The notes beneath the pieces were generated by a model. That model was given only the letters and a program-made list of their open reading frames with translations. It was not told where the DNA came from and ran no database searches. A stretch of DNA of 39,250 nucleotides from Deltaproteobacteria bacterium (GTDB taxonomy: Bacteria > Myxococcota_A > Polyangia > Polyangiales > JAFGIB01). Of the stretch, positions 1 through 12,000 are shown piece by piece. The number at the start of each line of letters is the position of its first letter. Position 1 is the stretch's first letter. Both the position numbers and the translations under genes were made by a program. The stretch is taken from positions 1 to 39,250 of the forward strand of contig JAFGIB010000208.1 of assembly GCA_016929805.1 (NCBI GenBank). Direction: 5' to 3'.

Positions 1-1
1 A

Positions 2-169
2 GATAACCGAGTAAAATATATCTTCGAGCATATCGACGAATTTATCGAAGCAGGAGGCGCCGGAGTCACATTTGGGGTGGGAGCGGACAATCAGACCTAC
101 ATCACGACTGACGGCGATCAATTCAAAAACGCGGTGACAAAATATTTTCAATCGCCGACGCCTCTTTGA
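2..169 (+). CDS. C-terminal end of a cut-off protein, function unknown
   Basis: An open frame runs in from the left edge and stops at TGA 167-169, giving 55 residues of a larger protein. The visible part contains an acidic/aromatic helix (KYIFEHIDEFIEAGG) followed by a Gly/Val/Asp/Thr-rich stretch (GVGADNQTYITTDGDQF) and a short tail. The style resembles the C-terminal end of a secreted enzyme or extracellular domain, but I cannot assign a family. It is convergent with the minus-strand lipoprotein gene ending at 356. The intervening 186 bases hold only weak hairpins, for example TCGGT/ACCGA near 176-190, without a T-tract. Confidence 0.55.
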   Translation, partial: DNRVKYIFEHIDEFIEAGGAGVTFGVGADNQTYITTDGDQFKNAVTKYFQSPTPL

Positions 170-355
170 AACCCGTCGGTTTTAGACCGAGGGGTCCGCC
201 TCCCCGATGAAAGATTCGCTCGTATTCACCGTTAAAACCGGTTCACGTTCTCGGTTTATATGGTTACCGTAAGCCGCCGCATTGTTTGCGACGCGACCGC
301 TTTCGTAAGCTCAACGCCGTTTGTTATGTGCTCACTCGGACGTGACTTATATCTC

Positions 356-3300
356 TTAGAAATTGCTCATCTCCACGGTTCGACTCGCGAGCGCAGTATC
401 GGTCGTACCTCCGAGTATGAAAACAAAGGCGCTTTCGTAGCCCGTGCCTACATACTGGCGCGATTCGTCTAAGTTGGTGCCCGCGTTCCAGTTACCAAGC
501 GACGGAACCGTAGTGACATAAGTCTCGTCACCCGCGGTGTGAGGCGCGCCGGTCTTGCCGCCCATCACGTGGATGTAGTTGTGATTGGAGACGTACGCGT
601 AACCCGTGTACTTGGTATTGGGCGCGTCCACGTCGGTTACCGCGCTGAGCGACCCGTCGCCGTCAACGCCGTCGCCGTCAGCCGAGCCATCGGATACGTC
701 GACCTTTAACGCGGTCACCTCGTTGACGCCGTCGTTGGGATTCGGTCCGTCCTCTCCAGGAAGGGCGTAGATCCAAACATCGCTTCCAGTGATCTGCGTC
801 GATTTTTTCGCGTCCATGTACACGGCGCCTAGAAGCCACCTGGCGTCGTTCAGCGGTGCGGACGCGACAAAAGCCGCGGGTTGCCCGGCGTCTACCGGAT
901 GTACGAGGGTCTGCTGATTAGATTCCGGCGAGTTTACCTTAATCCGTTCCGTGCTCGCGAGATATGCGCCGGAGCTGTCGCGACCGCCCAAGACGTACAA
1001 GAAGTGCGTCGCCCCGGTGCTATCCGCCGCATCCGGCACGGCGACAAGAGCCGCTCCCTCTCGTGTAGCCGTCATGGTGGCGACTTGCCGCCAGGTTCCT
1101 AGGGATCCAAGCGGCATAGGATTATTCGACGGGTCGTTCGGGTCGAGCCCGGAGTTGTCGATGCCGTCGTCTAGGAAGGTCTGCGTTTCCAAGGGCGTGC
1201 CGCCTTCGTCGATCACGTTGCCGAGATCGGTCAGCGCGTTCATCTCGCCGAGCAGTAGCTCGTCACCGGTCACCTCGCCCACCGCCGTGGTGCGATAGAT
1301 ACGGTACTGAACCGCACCGGGTATGTGGTCCCATCGCAGGTTCAGGTGGATCTCCTTGCCGTCCGCAGCGGAGGGTATCTGCACCGCGAGCGGCTCGGAC
1401 GGCAGCCCCTCGCCGCCCGGGTTGTTGGCGTCCGCCGGAACCGCCGGCGCCGTAACCCCATCGTTCATCACCGCCGCCACCCGGTAATACCACACGCCCG
1501 TGGCCATTCCACCGCCCGCCGCGTCAACCAGACTGAGGTCGAGATCATTGATTTCCGGCGCCTCAAAGGGATCGAGTAGATAGGCCCGTAAAACCGCGTT
1601 GTCGACGACGCCCGCGTCCGCTCCAATTCGCCCGCCCGCGATATAGACGAATCGTCCGATCACGGCCGCGGCGCCCGAGGTAAACGCGCGTCCCACGCCG
1701 CCCGGCAGCTCGTGTCGCTGTAAGGAGAAATCGCCGAGGATCGAGCCGAACGGATCTAAAGCTACCGACTCGACCGTGGCCGTTCTAACCGGGGTCGCCG
1801 CGCCGTTGTCTCCTCCTATGGCGTATAAATAGCGAATCGTCTTGTTCATACGAATCGCCGCCGCGGTCAGCGCCCGCCTTGCCTCGACCATCTGTTTTTC
1901 AGAGTCGAAGAAAGGCTCGATGTTTCCCGAGGATTCGGTGATGCTGATTGCCGAGTACCGGTCGTACGACGCGTTGTCCAAATTGAATACCGTTATCACA
2001 CAGGTATACGTGGCCAGGCCACCCATGTCCCACGTGGTCTCAATGGTCGTGCTCGACGTGCTGTTGATAGCGATTTCTCCTCCATCCGTGGTCAGCACCT
2101 GCTCGGTGCTCGCGGGATCGGCGTCGCGGATGTCGCGGCATCTTCCCTCCACGTCGAGGTTCGCAATATCGGTGGGGAAGTTCTCGCCGAGAATGGTTAT
2201 TTCCTGGCCTGACAGGTGCTCGACCTGACCCGGCGTAAGCCCGGTGATGCTGGGCGGCGGATCGTCGTTGGGAAGCACCTTATAGAGCGGCGAGTCCAAA
2301 AGTCCCACGCCGCCATCCGGGTTGATCACCACGACCCGGTACTCGCCGGCGGGCAAGTCGGACGGCACGACACCGTCCACCCGAGAGGGATCATCGACCC
2401 ACACCACCGCCTTGAGCTCCGTCGCGGGATCCGACGTGTCCAGCGGCGCCAGGTATACCCGCGGCGTTTTTTCGAAGTTGTCGAATCCGTTGGGTGTCGT
2501 CGCCGACTCGGAGGAGATCGTCACGGAGGTGTTTTCCACCGCGCTATCTTCTTCGGGGTCCGTGGAACTTACGCCGAAGGGCGGGTCGATACCGCTGACC
2601 CATACCGACAGCGTGTCGGTGACGTGCAGCGCGTTTTCGAGCTCCGCGCGGCAGGGGTCGTCATCCACGATCACGTCGTAGTCTCCCGGAGCGAGATCCA
2701 TGGCCGCGGTCACCGTGGCGAACACGCGGTTTTTACCGTTGAACTGAGGATCGTGAAGCGCGATCTCCGGTGCGACGGTCGAATCGGTTCTGCGAATAGA
2801 GACCGTGGGCGCGGTCCCGCTGATACCCGTGACCCACACCGTGACGCGCATGTCGATAGCGTTGTAGAGATATTGGGGATCGGCGAAGAAAACGACCGGC
2901 GCCGCGACGACCATCAGCGCGTCCAGCCTCGGCTCCGATACGCAGTCCTCCGCGTTGTACACGTCCACGTCATAGGTATCCGGCGTATAGTCCTCGGTGA
3001 TCGTGCCCGTGAGCTCGGTTTCGCTAACGTATTGCGTGGGAACCGGCGCACCGTCGAGACGGATGACCGAGCCCGGGGCAAAGGAGGTTCCTTCCACGGT
3101 AAATGTATCGCCCTTCGCGCAAACCTTAAAGGGATATACATCCGTTACCGTCGGCGGCTCGGTCACGCTGAACACGATCGCGGCCGAACAGTCCTGGGTC
3201 GTGGGAAGCTGTATAACGACGTCATGCTGCCCAATGGTCGCGGCCCATACCGGAACCGACAATGTGATCGAGCGACAAAGCTCCGCCTCAACCAGGACGC

Positions 3301-4771
3301 CGAACAACGGCTCACATCCGGCCATGTCCTCGTAGGAATAACTAACGGGCTGTCCGTCAAAAGCAATCCGCGGAAGTTGTCCGTCGATCACGGCGAACCC
3401 GGAACCGGTGATCGTTACCGTATCGGGAACGCTACTTTCGCAGACTAACTGCGGAACAATCGCCGATATTCTAAAATCCTCGCACCAGTCGAACAACTCG
3501 CACGTCACCAGGCAGCCGTCGGTGTTGTCGTTGTTGCCGTCGTCGCACCGCTCGTTGTCCGTTCGTGGATACCCGTCGCCGCACCGAGCCGGTTCGCAGC
3601 TATTGAGGCAGGCGTCGAAATTCGAGCCGTTACCGTCGTCGCACGCTTCGACGCCGGCCCACAAGCGGCCGTCGCCGCAACTCGCCAAGGTGCAATCCGA
3701 TAGACAATAGTCTTGATCGGATAAGTTGCCGTCGTCGCATCGCTCGACTCCGGCCTGGATAAAGCCGTCGCCGCAACCCGCTCGCTCGCAGGTGTTCAAG
3801 CACGAATCGGTGTTGTCGCCATTACCGTCGTCGCACGCTTCCGGCGCCTGTAATCGGCCGTCCCCGCAGGACGGCAAGCTGCAGTCGGCAGAGCAACCAT
3901 CGCCGTCATTTCGATTGCCGTCGTCGCACTGCTCGACCCCACGGCGCCGATACCCGTCGCCGCAGCGCGCCTCGACGCACGTGGTTAGGCAGCCGTCACC
4001 GCTGTCTTGATTACCGTCATCGCACTGTTCCGGCTCCTGAAGCACGCCGTCGCCACAAGCGGGCAAGCGGCACTCGTCGCTGCAGGAATCGTCGCTGGCA
4101 TCGCCGTCATCGCATTGCTCGACGCCGAGCTGAACAATACCGTCGCCGCAGCGGGCGAGCGTACAGTCGTTCAGGCAACTATCGTGGTCATCGAAATTGC
4201 CATCGTCGCATTCCTCGATAACCTTCTGAACGATACCGTCGCCGCAGCGCGCTAACAGACAGTTGTTGAGACACGCGTCGCTCTGGTCTCGGTTGCCGTC
4301 GTCGCACGCTTCAGCGGGCTGCACAACACCATCGCCGCAAGTCGGTAAAACGCAGTCATCGTTACACGCGTCGTCCTCGGGGTCGCCGTCATCGCAGGCT
4401 TCTACCCCGAGATAGACAACGCCGTCGCCACAAGCGGCAAGCGTACAGTTATTCAGGCAACTATCGTTATCGTCGAAGTTGCCGTCGTCACACTGTTCAA
4501 CGCCTTTTTGAACAACACGGTCTCCACAACGCGCTTCTACACAACTATTAAGACAACCATCGGATTCGATTCGGTTTCCGTCGTCGCACTGCTCGCCTTC
4601 GTTGACGACACCGTCGCCGCAGCTCCGTTCCCCGATCTTTTGTGGGACCTCTTTTTTATCTTCGTTTTTATCATCGTCGTCGTCGTCTTTGCTACAGCCG
4701 AACGCCGACAAAAGGACCGTCGTGACAGCGACGGCAAGCCCGAAGCAGAATCCAGGTCGTCTTGTGCCCAT
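356..4771 (-). CDS. Large lipoprotein: 12 DUF4215 Cys-rich repeats, IPT/TIG domains, Kelch-like C-terminus
   Basis: This 1471-residue protein starts with a lipoprotein signal peptide ending in SAFGC (Cys26), followed by a poly-Asp/Lys linker, so it should be lipid-anchored in the envelope. Residues ~51-430 are twelve tandem DUF4215 (Myxococcus cysteine-rich) repeats of about 31 residues, each CGDGxxQ...E.CDDGN...D.CLxxC. Next come several immunoglobulin-like IPT/TIG segments to about residue 925 (phrases such as VTITGSGF and EITILGENF). The last ~500 residues carry Kelch-like strands (YAIGGD, YVLGGR, HVMGGK, FILGGT) with a fibronectin-III-like insert around [12 protein letters not shown]. The ATG at 4771 follows GAGGA at 7-nt spacing. 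The gene lies 51 bp downstream of the lectin lipoprotein and probably shares its transcript. The architecture suggests a rigid stalk with a binding head; no enzymatic motif is visible. Domain families are confident, ligand unknown. Confidence 0.9.
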   Translation of the reverse strand: MGTRRPGFCFGLAVAVTTVLLSAFGCSKDDDDDDKNEDKKEVPQKIGERSCGDGVVNEGEQCDDGNRIESDGCLNSCVEARCGDRVVQKGVEQCDDGNFDDNDSCLNNCTLAACGDGVVYLGVEACDDGDPEDDACNDDCVLPTCGDGVVQPAEACDDGNRDQSDACLNNCLLARCGDGIVQKVIEECDDGNFDDHDSCLNDCTLARCGDGIVQLGVEQCDDGDASDDSCSDECRLPACGDGVLQEPEQCDDGNQDSGDGCLTTCVEARCGDGYRRRGVEQCDDGNRNDGDGCSADCSLPSCGDGRLQAPEACDDGNGDNTDSCLNTCERAGCGDGFIQAGVERCDDGNLSDQDYCLSDCTLASCGDGRLWAGVEACDDGNGSNFDACLNSCEPARCGDGYPRTDNERCDDGNNDNTDGCLVTCELFDWCEDFRISAIVPQLVCESSVPDTVTITGSGFAVIDGQLPRIAFDGQPVSYSYEDMAGCEPLFGVLVEAELCRSITLSVPVWAATIGQHDVVIQLPTTQDCSAAIVFSVTEPPTVTDVYPFKVCAKGDTFTVEGTSFAPGSVIRLDGAPVPTQYVSETELTGTITEDYTPDTYDVDVYNAEDCVSEPRLDALMVVAAPVVFFADPQYLYNAIDMRVTVWVTGISGTAPTVSIRRTDSTVAPEIALHDPQFNGKNRVFATVTAAMDLAPGDYDVIVDDDPCRAELENALHVTDTLSVWVSGIDPPFGVSSTDPEEDSAVENTSVTISSESATTPNGFDNFEKTPRVYLAPLDTSDPATELKAVVWVDDPSRVDGVVPSDLPAGEYRVVVINPDGGVGLLDSPLYKVLPNDDPPPSITGLTPGQVEHLSGQEITILGENFPTDIANLDVEGRCRDIRDADPASTEQVLTTDGGEIAINSTSSTTIETTWDMGGLATYTCVITVFNLDNASYDRYSAISITESSGNIEPFFDSEKQMVEARRALTAAAIRMNKTIRYLYAIGGDNGAATPVRTATVESVALDPFGSILGDFSLQRHELPGGVGRAFTSGAAAVIGRFVYIAGGRIGADAGVVDNAVLRAYLLDPFEAPEINDLDLSLVDAAGGGMATGVWYYRVAAVMNDGVTAPAVPADANNPGGEGLPSEPLAVQIPSAADGKEIHLNLRWDHIPGAVQYRIYRTTAVGEVTGDELLLGEMNALTDLGNVIDEGGTPLETQTFLDDGIDNSGLDPNDPSNNPMPLGSLGTWRQVATMTATREGAALVAVPDAADSTGATHFLYVLGGRDSSGAYLASTERIKVNSPESNQQTLVHPVDAGQPAAFVASAPLNDARWLLGAVYMDAKKSTQITGSDVWIYALPGEDGPNPNDGVNEVTALKVDVSDGSADGDGVDGDGSLSAVTDVDAPNTKYTGYAYVSNHNYIHVMGGKTGAPHTAGDETYVTTVPSLGNWNAGTNLDESRQYVGTGYESAFVFILGGTTDTALASRTVEMSNF

Positions 4772-4822
4772 CGTTAGATCCTCGTGTTGCTAGAAGCCGG
4801 TTTACAAAAGAACAAACAATGA

Positions 4823-6409
4823 CTACCAGGTGTGCTCGCAGATATAGGGCTTGCTCTTCGCGCAGTCATCGTCGTTCCACTGAGCGTCCGTCGATTGAAA
4901 GACCGCGCAATCCGCTTCGTCGTGCACCCCGTTACCGATTTCGACGCTCGGCTCGTCATCCGGCTGCGCGGGTTCTGTATCCGTATCCCACGCGGTAAAG
5001 GTCGGCGCGCGATACACGCCCACCTCCTCGGCCCAGATGAAGGTTCCCTCGCCGTATTGATCGGTTAGTCCGATCCACGCGTCAGCGGCTGTAATGTCCG
5101 TCAGCTCGAACAGGCCGGCGACAACGTCGTTCTCGTCCTCGTCCGCGATACTGACTAGATATGAATCGACTATTTCGCACGCGGCTCTCGCGTCCGCCCA
5201 GGAGAGCGGGGTTTCAAACAGGACATAACAACTGCCGTCAGCCATGGTTTGACCGTCGCCCAAGATGCCGTCGCACTCCTTTTCGCAATCGCTGTTGCAC
5301 CAGTCGCCCGAAAGCGTGTTGCCGTCGTCGCATTCCTCTTCGTCTTCTTGTACGAATCCATCGCCGCACGCCGCCTCGACACAGGTGCTCAAGCACGCGT
5401 CGGTGTTATCTTGGTTACCATCGTCGCAGGCCTCGAAATCTTCTTGTACGATGCCGTCGCCGCAGCGCGCCAACTCGCAGCTATTGGTGCAACCGTCTGT
5501 TTCCTCGTCATTTCCGTCGTCGCAGGCCTCGACGTTCGACCAGACAAAGCCATCGCCGCAGCTTGCGGCCTCGCAGGTATCGAGACAGCTATCGTTATTG
5601 CTCGCGTTGCCGTCGTCGCATTCTTCCTCGTCTTCCTGTACAAATCCATCGCCGCAGCTCGCTTCGAGACAAGTGGTCAAGCACGCGTCGGTATTGCTGA
5701 GATTGCCGTCGTCGCATGCCTCACCGGCTTGCACCACGCCGTCGCCGCAGCTCGGCAACGCGCAGTCGTTGCGGCACGCGTCCGCGTCACTCGTGTTGCC
5801 GTCGTCGCAGGCTTCGACGCCCTGATACACCTTGCCGTCGCCGCAGACCGCCAATTTGCAGTTGTTCAGGCAGGAATCGTTATCGCTGAAGTTGGCGTCG
5901 TCACATTCCTCGCCGCCTTGCTTGAACCCGTCTCCACAGCTCGCTTCTACACAAGTATTGAGACAGCTATCGTGATTGCTGAGATTGCCGTCGTCGCACG
6001 CCTCGCCGGCTTGCACCACGCCGTCGCCGCAGCTCGGCAACGCGCAATCACTACGGCAATCGTCCGTGTCGTCGTCATTGCCGTCGTCGCACGCTTCCAA
6101 CCCTTGGCGGAGCTTGCCGTCCCCGCACTTCGCCAAGGTGCAGTCGTTCAGGCAGGCGTCGTTTTCGCTGTAATTGCCGTCGTCGCATTTTTCGTCACCT
6201 TGCTTGAACCCATCGCCGCAGCTCGCTTTAATGCAAGTATTGAGGCAGTTATCGTGGTTGCTGAGATTGCCGTCGTCGCACTCCTCGACCCCTTCCTCAA
6301 CCACGCCATCTCCGCAAAAGGGCTCTTCTTCATCATCGCCGCAGGCGATAGCCAAACCGATCAAAACAATAAAAAAGCAGAAACAAAGCTTTTTAGCTTC
6401 TTTATTCAT
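4823..6409 (-). CDS. Lipoprotein with 11 DUF4215 repeats and a C-terminal C-type lectin domain
   Basis: A 528-residue exported lipoprotein: the signal peptide ends at LAIAC (Cys23), followed by an acidic GDDEEE linker. Residues ~32-380 are eleven DUF4215 units that fall into a three-unit super-repeat (endings ..EAS, ..LAK/LAV, ..ALPS). Residues ~385-528 form a C-type lectin-like domain: SWADARAACE helix, WIGLTDQ, a QPD tripeptide, WND, and the terminal C...KPYICE signature. QPD is the triplet usually linked to galactose-type ligands and WND supplies calcium ligands in the family, so calcium-dependent glycan binding is likely but inferred. The start ATG at 6409 is preceded by GGAGGAAGG. It is the first gene of a minus-strand pair with the IPT/Kelch lipoprotein. 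A long antisense open frame over the repeats is a composition artefact. Confidence 0.9.
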   Translation of the reverse strand: MNKEAKKLCFCFFIVLIGLAIACGDDEEEPFCGDGVVEEGVEECDDGNLSNHDNCLNTCIKASCGDGFKQGDEKCDDGNYSENDACLNDCTLAKCGDGKLRQGLEACDDGNDDDTDDCRSDCALPSCGDGVVQAGEACDDGNLSNHDSCLNTCVEASCGDGFKQGGEECDDANFSDNDSCLNNCKLAVCGDGKVYQGVEACDDGNTSDADACRNDCALPSCGDGVVQAGEACDDGNLSNTDACLTTCLEASCGDGFVQEDEEECDDGNASNNDSCLDTCEAASCGDGFVWSNVEACDDGNDEETDGCTNSCELARCGDGIVQEDFEACDDGNQDNTDACLSTCVEAACGDGFVQEDEEECDDGNTLSGDWCNSDCEKECDGILGDGQTMADGSCYVLFETPLSWADARAACEIVDSYLVSIADEDENDVVAGLFELTDITAADAWIGLTDQYGEGTFIWAEEVGVYRAPTFTAWDTDTEPAQPDDEPSVEIGNGVHDEADCAVFQSTDAQWNDDDCAKSKPYICEHTW

Positions 6410-6869
6410 GGCCTTCCTCCGTGTAGGGTTAGGTAATTAAAATCGATACCTATTCAGGTAAAAATATATTATCGATAGCCGCGGTTTTCTACGATAGCGA
6501 AATAGCCCGATTATTACAATTTTTTTCGCTCAAGATCGAGCTACGTCGGTGGTATAAATAAATGAATATCCGGCCGATCCATTATCTCTCTCTGATTCGA
6601 AAAAATAAGCCGATTATTTCGGGCGCTTCTAATAGAATTTTGAGTAGCGCTATTTTTTTGGCGCTGGGGTTGACGCTCTCTTCGGTACGCGTGATATCGC
6701 GTTGGTAAAAGGTAAGCGAGATCACAACGCGCGATTTATAAACCTTATCCCGGGGTGGTAAATAACAATTATGATTTTCCGATAGGTTTACTTACAATCG
6801 CTTTTCACCATAATAGAGATCCTTAACGCGATACGCGGCGCGAACTCGTGTAAGAGGAGGAATGCTATC
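6410..6869. other. AT-rich divergent intergenic region
   Basis: This 460-bp stretch separates the start of the minus-strand lectin lipoprotein gene from the start of the plus-strand three-gene operon, so it must carry both promoters. It is clearly more AT-rich than the flanking genes, with runs such as ATAAATAAATGAATA. One plausible plus-strand promoter is listed separately. I see no tRNA, no small ORF with a ribosome site, and no repeat shared with the rest of the window. Confidence 0.6.
6787..6814 (+). promoter_or_regulatory. Candidate sigma70-type promoter of the plus-strand operon
   Basis: TTTACT (6787-6792) and CATAAT (6809-6814) are separated by 16 bases and would start transcription near 6821, giving a leader of about 50 nt before the GTG start. 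Match to the consensus is moderate (4/6 and 5/6). This is a by-eye call without support from conservation. Confidence 0.35.
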
Positions 6870-9053
<2,184 letters not shown>

Positions 9054-9076
9054 ATGAATTAAATGGGTGAGATAAA

Positions 9077-12000
9077 ATGGACAAAACGACTTTATTTACA
9101 CTAGTTTTGTTATCACTCTCGGCGTTCTCCCCATCCGCGTCGGCGCAAGGTACCGCGCAGATGATGACCAGCAAAAGCATTCCCGCAGCTACCGTGGCCG
9201 TGATCGACCCGGAGAGCGGCACCTCCTCGGGTAGCGCCGGCTCGACCGATGTCAGGCTGGCGCCGGGAGACATCATCGTATTCCGTTTCAACTACATCCC
9301 CATATCCAAGCAAGGCTCTCGCGGTATACAGGGCTATTTGACCGAGTATATTCCGCGCAACACGCGCGTCGTCGGGGTGCGAATCATCGATCAAAACGGC
9401 GTGACCATAGCGCCGCGCCGTGCCGGCATTTCGTACGACCCCTGTAAGAATCCCGCCTGCGCGACTTTCAATAACATACCCTGCGACCCCGGCTTAAGCA
9501 CGGGTTGCGCTTCGGGCTCGCGAAATCTCCCTTCGGGCTCGATATCTCAGCTTTCCGCCGACACCGGGGTGTTCTACACCACGGACGAACGGCTGGCTCG
9601 CCTACCGGACGATGTGTTTATTACGACGAATAACGGCGACACGAGCACCAATATGACTTCGAACCTTCCGAGGTACGTAAGCGACATCATGTTGGTTCTC
9701 GGAGCGGCGACGCCTATCTACGCGCATAACATCTGGGACTGGATCCAGGTCCGTGCTTTTGGGGTCAGCAGCTCTACCAGCGGTAGCTACGGCATTACGC
9801 CTTACCTGTTCGGCTCTCCCGTGGCGGGACCTGAAACCTTTTATCGCTACGAGGCGACCGAAAGCTCCGCCGGGGTGATTCGGCTCAACGACACCGACGG
9901 GCCCTGGATGCGAATTGAGTATCCCGGCTCTGAGATCGGTTATGGCACGAGCACGCACACGAATTCGCTTACGCGGATGAGCGCCGCGACCGGTCTCGGT
10001 GTTGACGTATCCCCCGCCAATCCGCTTCCGGACAATACCGTCGCGGTGCGATTCGCGCTGGGAGAGACACGCATAGGCGAGCCCGGGTTCGCCGAGATCG
10101 CGCTTGAAGTGATCGACATTCCGCTCGACCCCTACCACGGAACCGGCGGCGCTAACGTCAACTGCGGTGAGGTCTTTGGCGCGGACATATCCGCTGAAAG
10201 CGCCAACTTCTCCAACAGCAACCCCTGGGGATTTTATCTGGCGTCACCGAACTGCGTTTATTTGAATCTCCTATTCGATCTCAGCGTGGACAAACCTCTC
10301 GCCCTCAACACCGCGCCGTACAATATCGTAACCTATACCATGAGGGTCAAAAACCTTTCGCTTAACGACCAGACAGGAGTCGAGGTTTGGCAACGATTCG
10401 CGAACGATCTCGAGTATATCGCGGGCACGGCGGCGGCCGTGGGGCACCCGGAAATAACCGTTGAGATCAGGTCGAATTGCGCGGGAGAAAATCGCACCTG
10501 TCTGGTGTGGGCCTTGGGCACGTTGGAACCTTCGGATGAGTACGAGTTCACCAGTCAGTTTAACGTCAAGGGAGCGAGCGGCGGCGGCGCCCCGACAGCG
10601 GTGATGGCCGCGAACTTCGTTTCGGATTCGCTTCCCAACCCGGGCTTTCAGACCCAGGCGGTTACTGTTACCAAGGGAATGCCCGTCATCAAAGCCCGGC
10701 TGCAATCTCAAACGCCGGTGGCGGCGGCGGGAACCACGGCGAGCTTTATCGGAGAGGTGAGCAATTGCATCGCCGCCACGAGCAGCGGCACCATCAATAG
10801 CATTTCGCTGGTATTGCCCGATGGTTGGAGCCTGGTTGACGGCCGGCTCTACTACACGCCTCCAGGCGGTAGTGAGACTTATTGCAATGCCGGCAGTACG
10901 AGCAACCCGAGCTGCGCGATCAACACCGCGGTCAATCCCGATAGCGGTATCGCATTAAGATTTGCGGTAAATATCCCCGGTGGAACCTCCTCCGGTCTAT
11001 ACGATATCAGCCTGGGAACTTGGGCACAGATACAGACCTTCGGCGCTTTTGAGACTTTCTTTCCGAGCCTTGCCTCTCAACCCGTGGGCACGGCGCGCTC
11101 CAACCCGCCCGCGGTCACTTGCCCGATAAACATGGAACAGAGCTCGATTTCAGGAACCACGGACGCGCCTCTGAACGCGACCATCAGGGTCTTTTTCAAC
11201 GGCCTTCAACGGGGCGGTGATATAGTAACTAGTAGCTCTAGTTGGACGCTCGGTAGTTTCGCCGACTTCGGTCCGCTTTACCCCGGTGTTGAGGTGCGCG
11301 CCACGGCGCAAGGAAACGGCGAGCTCGAAAGCGAGCTGTCCGAGCCCTGCTTTGTATCGGTACTCAGGGCATGCTCGGACGGAATCGACAACGACGGCGA
11401 TTCATTAACTGATTTTCCCGCGGACATCGCTTGCGCTTCTCCGAACGACGACGACGAGAGCGATGATCCTCAGTGTTCCGACGGCCTTGACAACGACGGC
11501 TATCATGGGACCGACTATCCCCAGGACCCGAGTTGCACCAACCCTTATGACATTACCGAGGATGGAATCTTAGAGTGTAACGACGGGTTGGATAACGACG
11601 GTGACGGCCTGACCGACCATCCGGACGACCTCGCGTGTATAGATGAAAGCGATCCGAGCGAAATCGATTTTCGCGCTTGTCAGAACGGCATCGACGACGA
11701 CGGCGATGGATTAACTGATTTCCCCGATGATCCCGGCTGTCATTCAGAAAGCGACTACGACGAGAGCGATGTTAATTTTACACCCGATGATATCAGCCCG
11801 CGTTTATTATTGCTATTCGACACCTCGGGCTCGATGAACTGGCTGCCTGACTCGCAGACCTTTACCGGGGGCGACGGGTCGCTGGAATGTCCGGGGGTCG
11901 GCGGAAGCCGGTTGGAGCTGGTGAAACAGGGCATCGCCGACGTGGTTTCCGCCTTCGGCGAGGTTCACTACGCTCTGATGCGCTTTCATCAGCGCGCGGT

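Noticed and set aside
2216..3448. 410-codon plus-strand open frame antisense to the IPT/Kelch lipoprotein
   Set aside because: Arg/His-rich composition and no family features; the minus-strand gene explains this stretch.
3480..6320. Regularly spaced short repeats resembling a CRISPR array
   Set aside because: The ~93-bp periodicity is in frame and translates to DUF4215 units; there are no conserved repeats with unique spacers.
5249..6436. 395-codon plus-strand open frame antisense to the lectin lipoprotein
   Set aside because: It is a by-product of the DUF4215 repeats: repeated codons keep the opposite strand free of stops. The real gene has a signal peptide, a ribosome site and recognisable domains.
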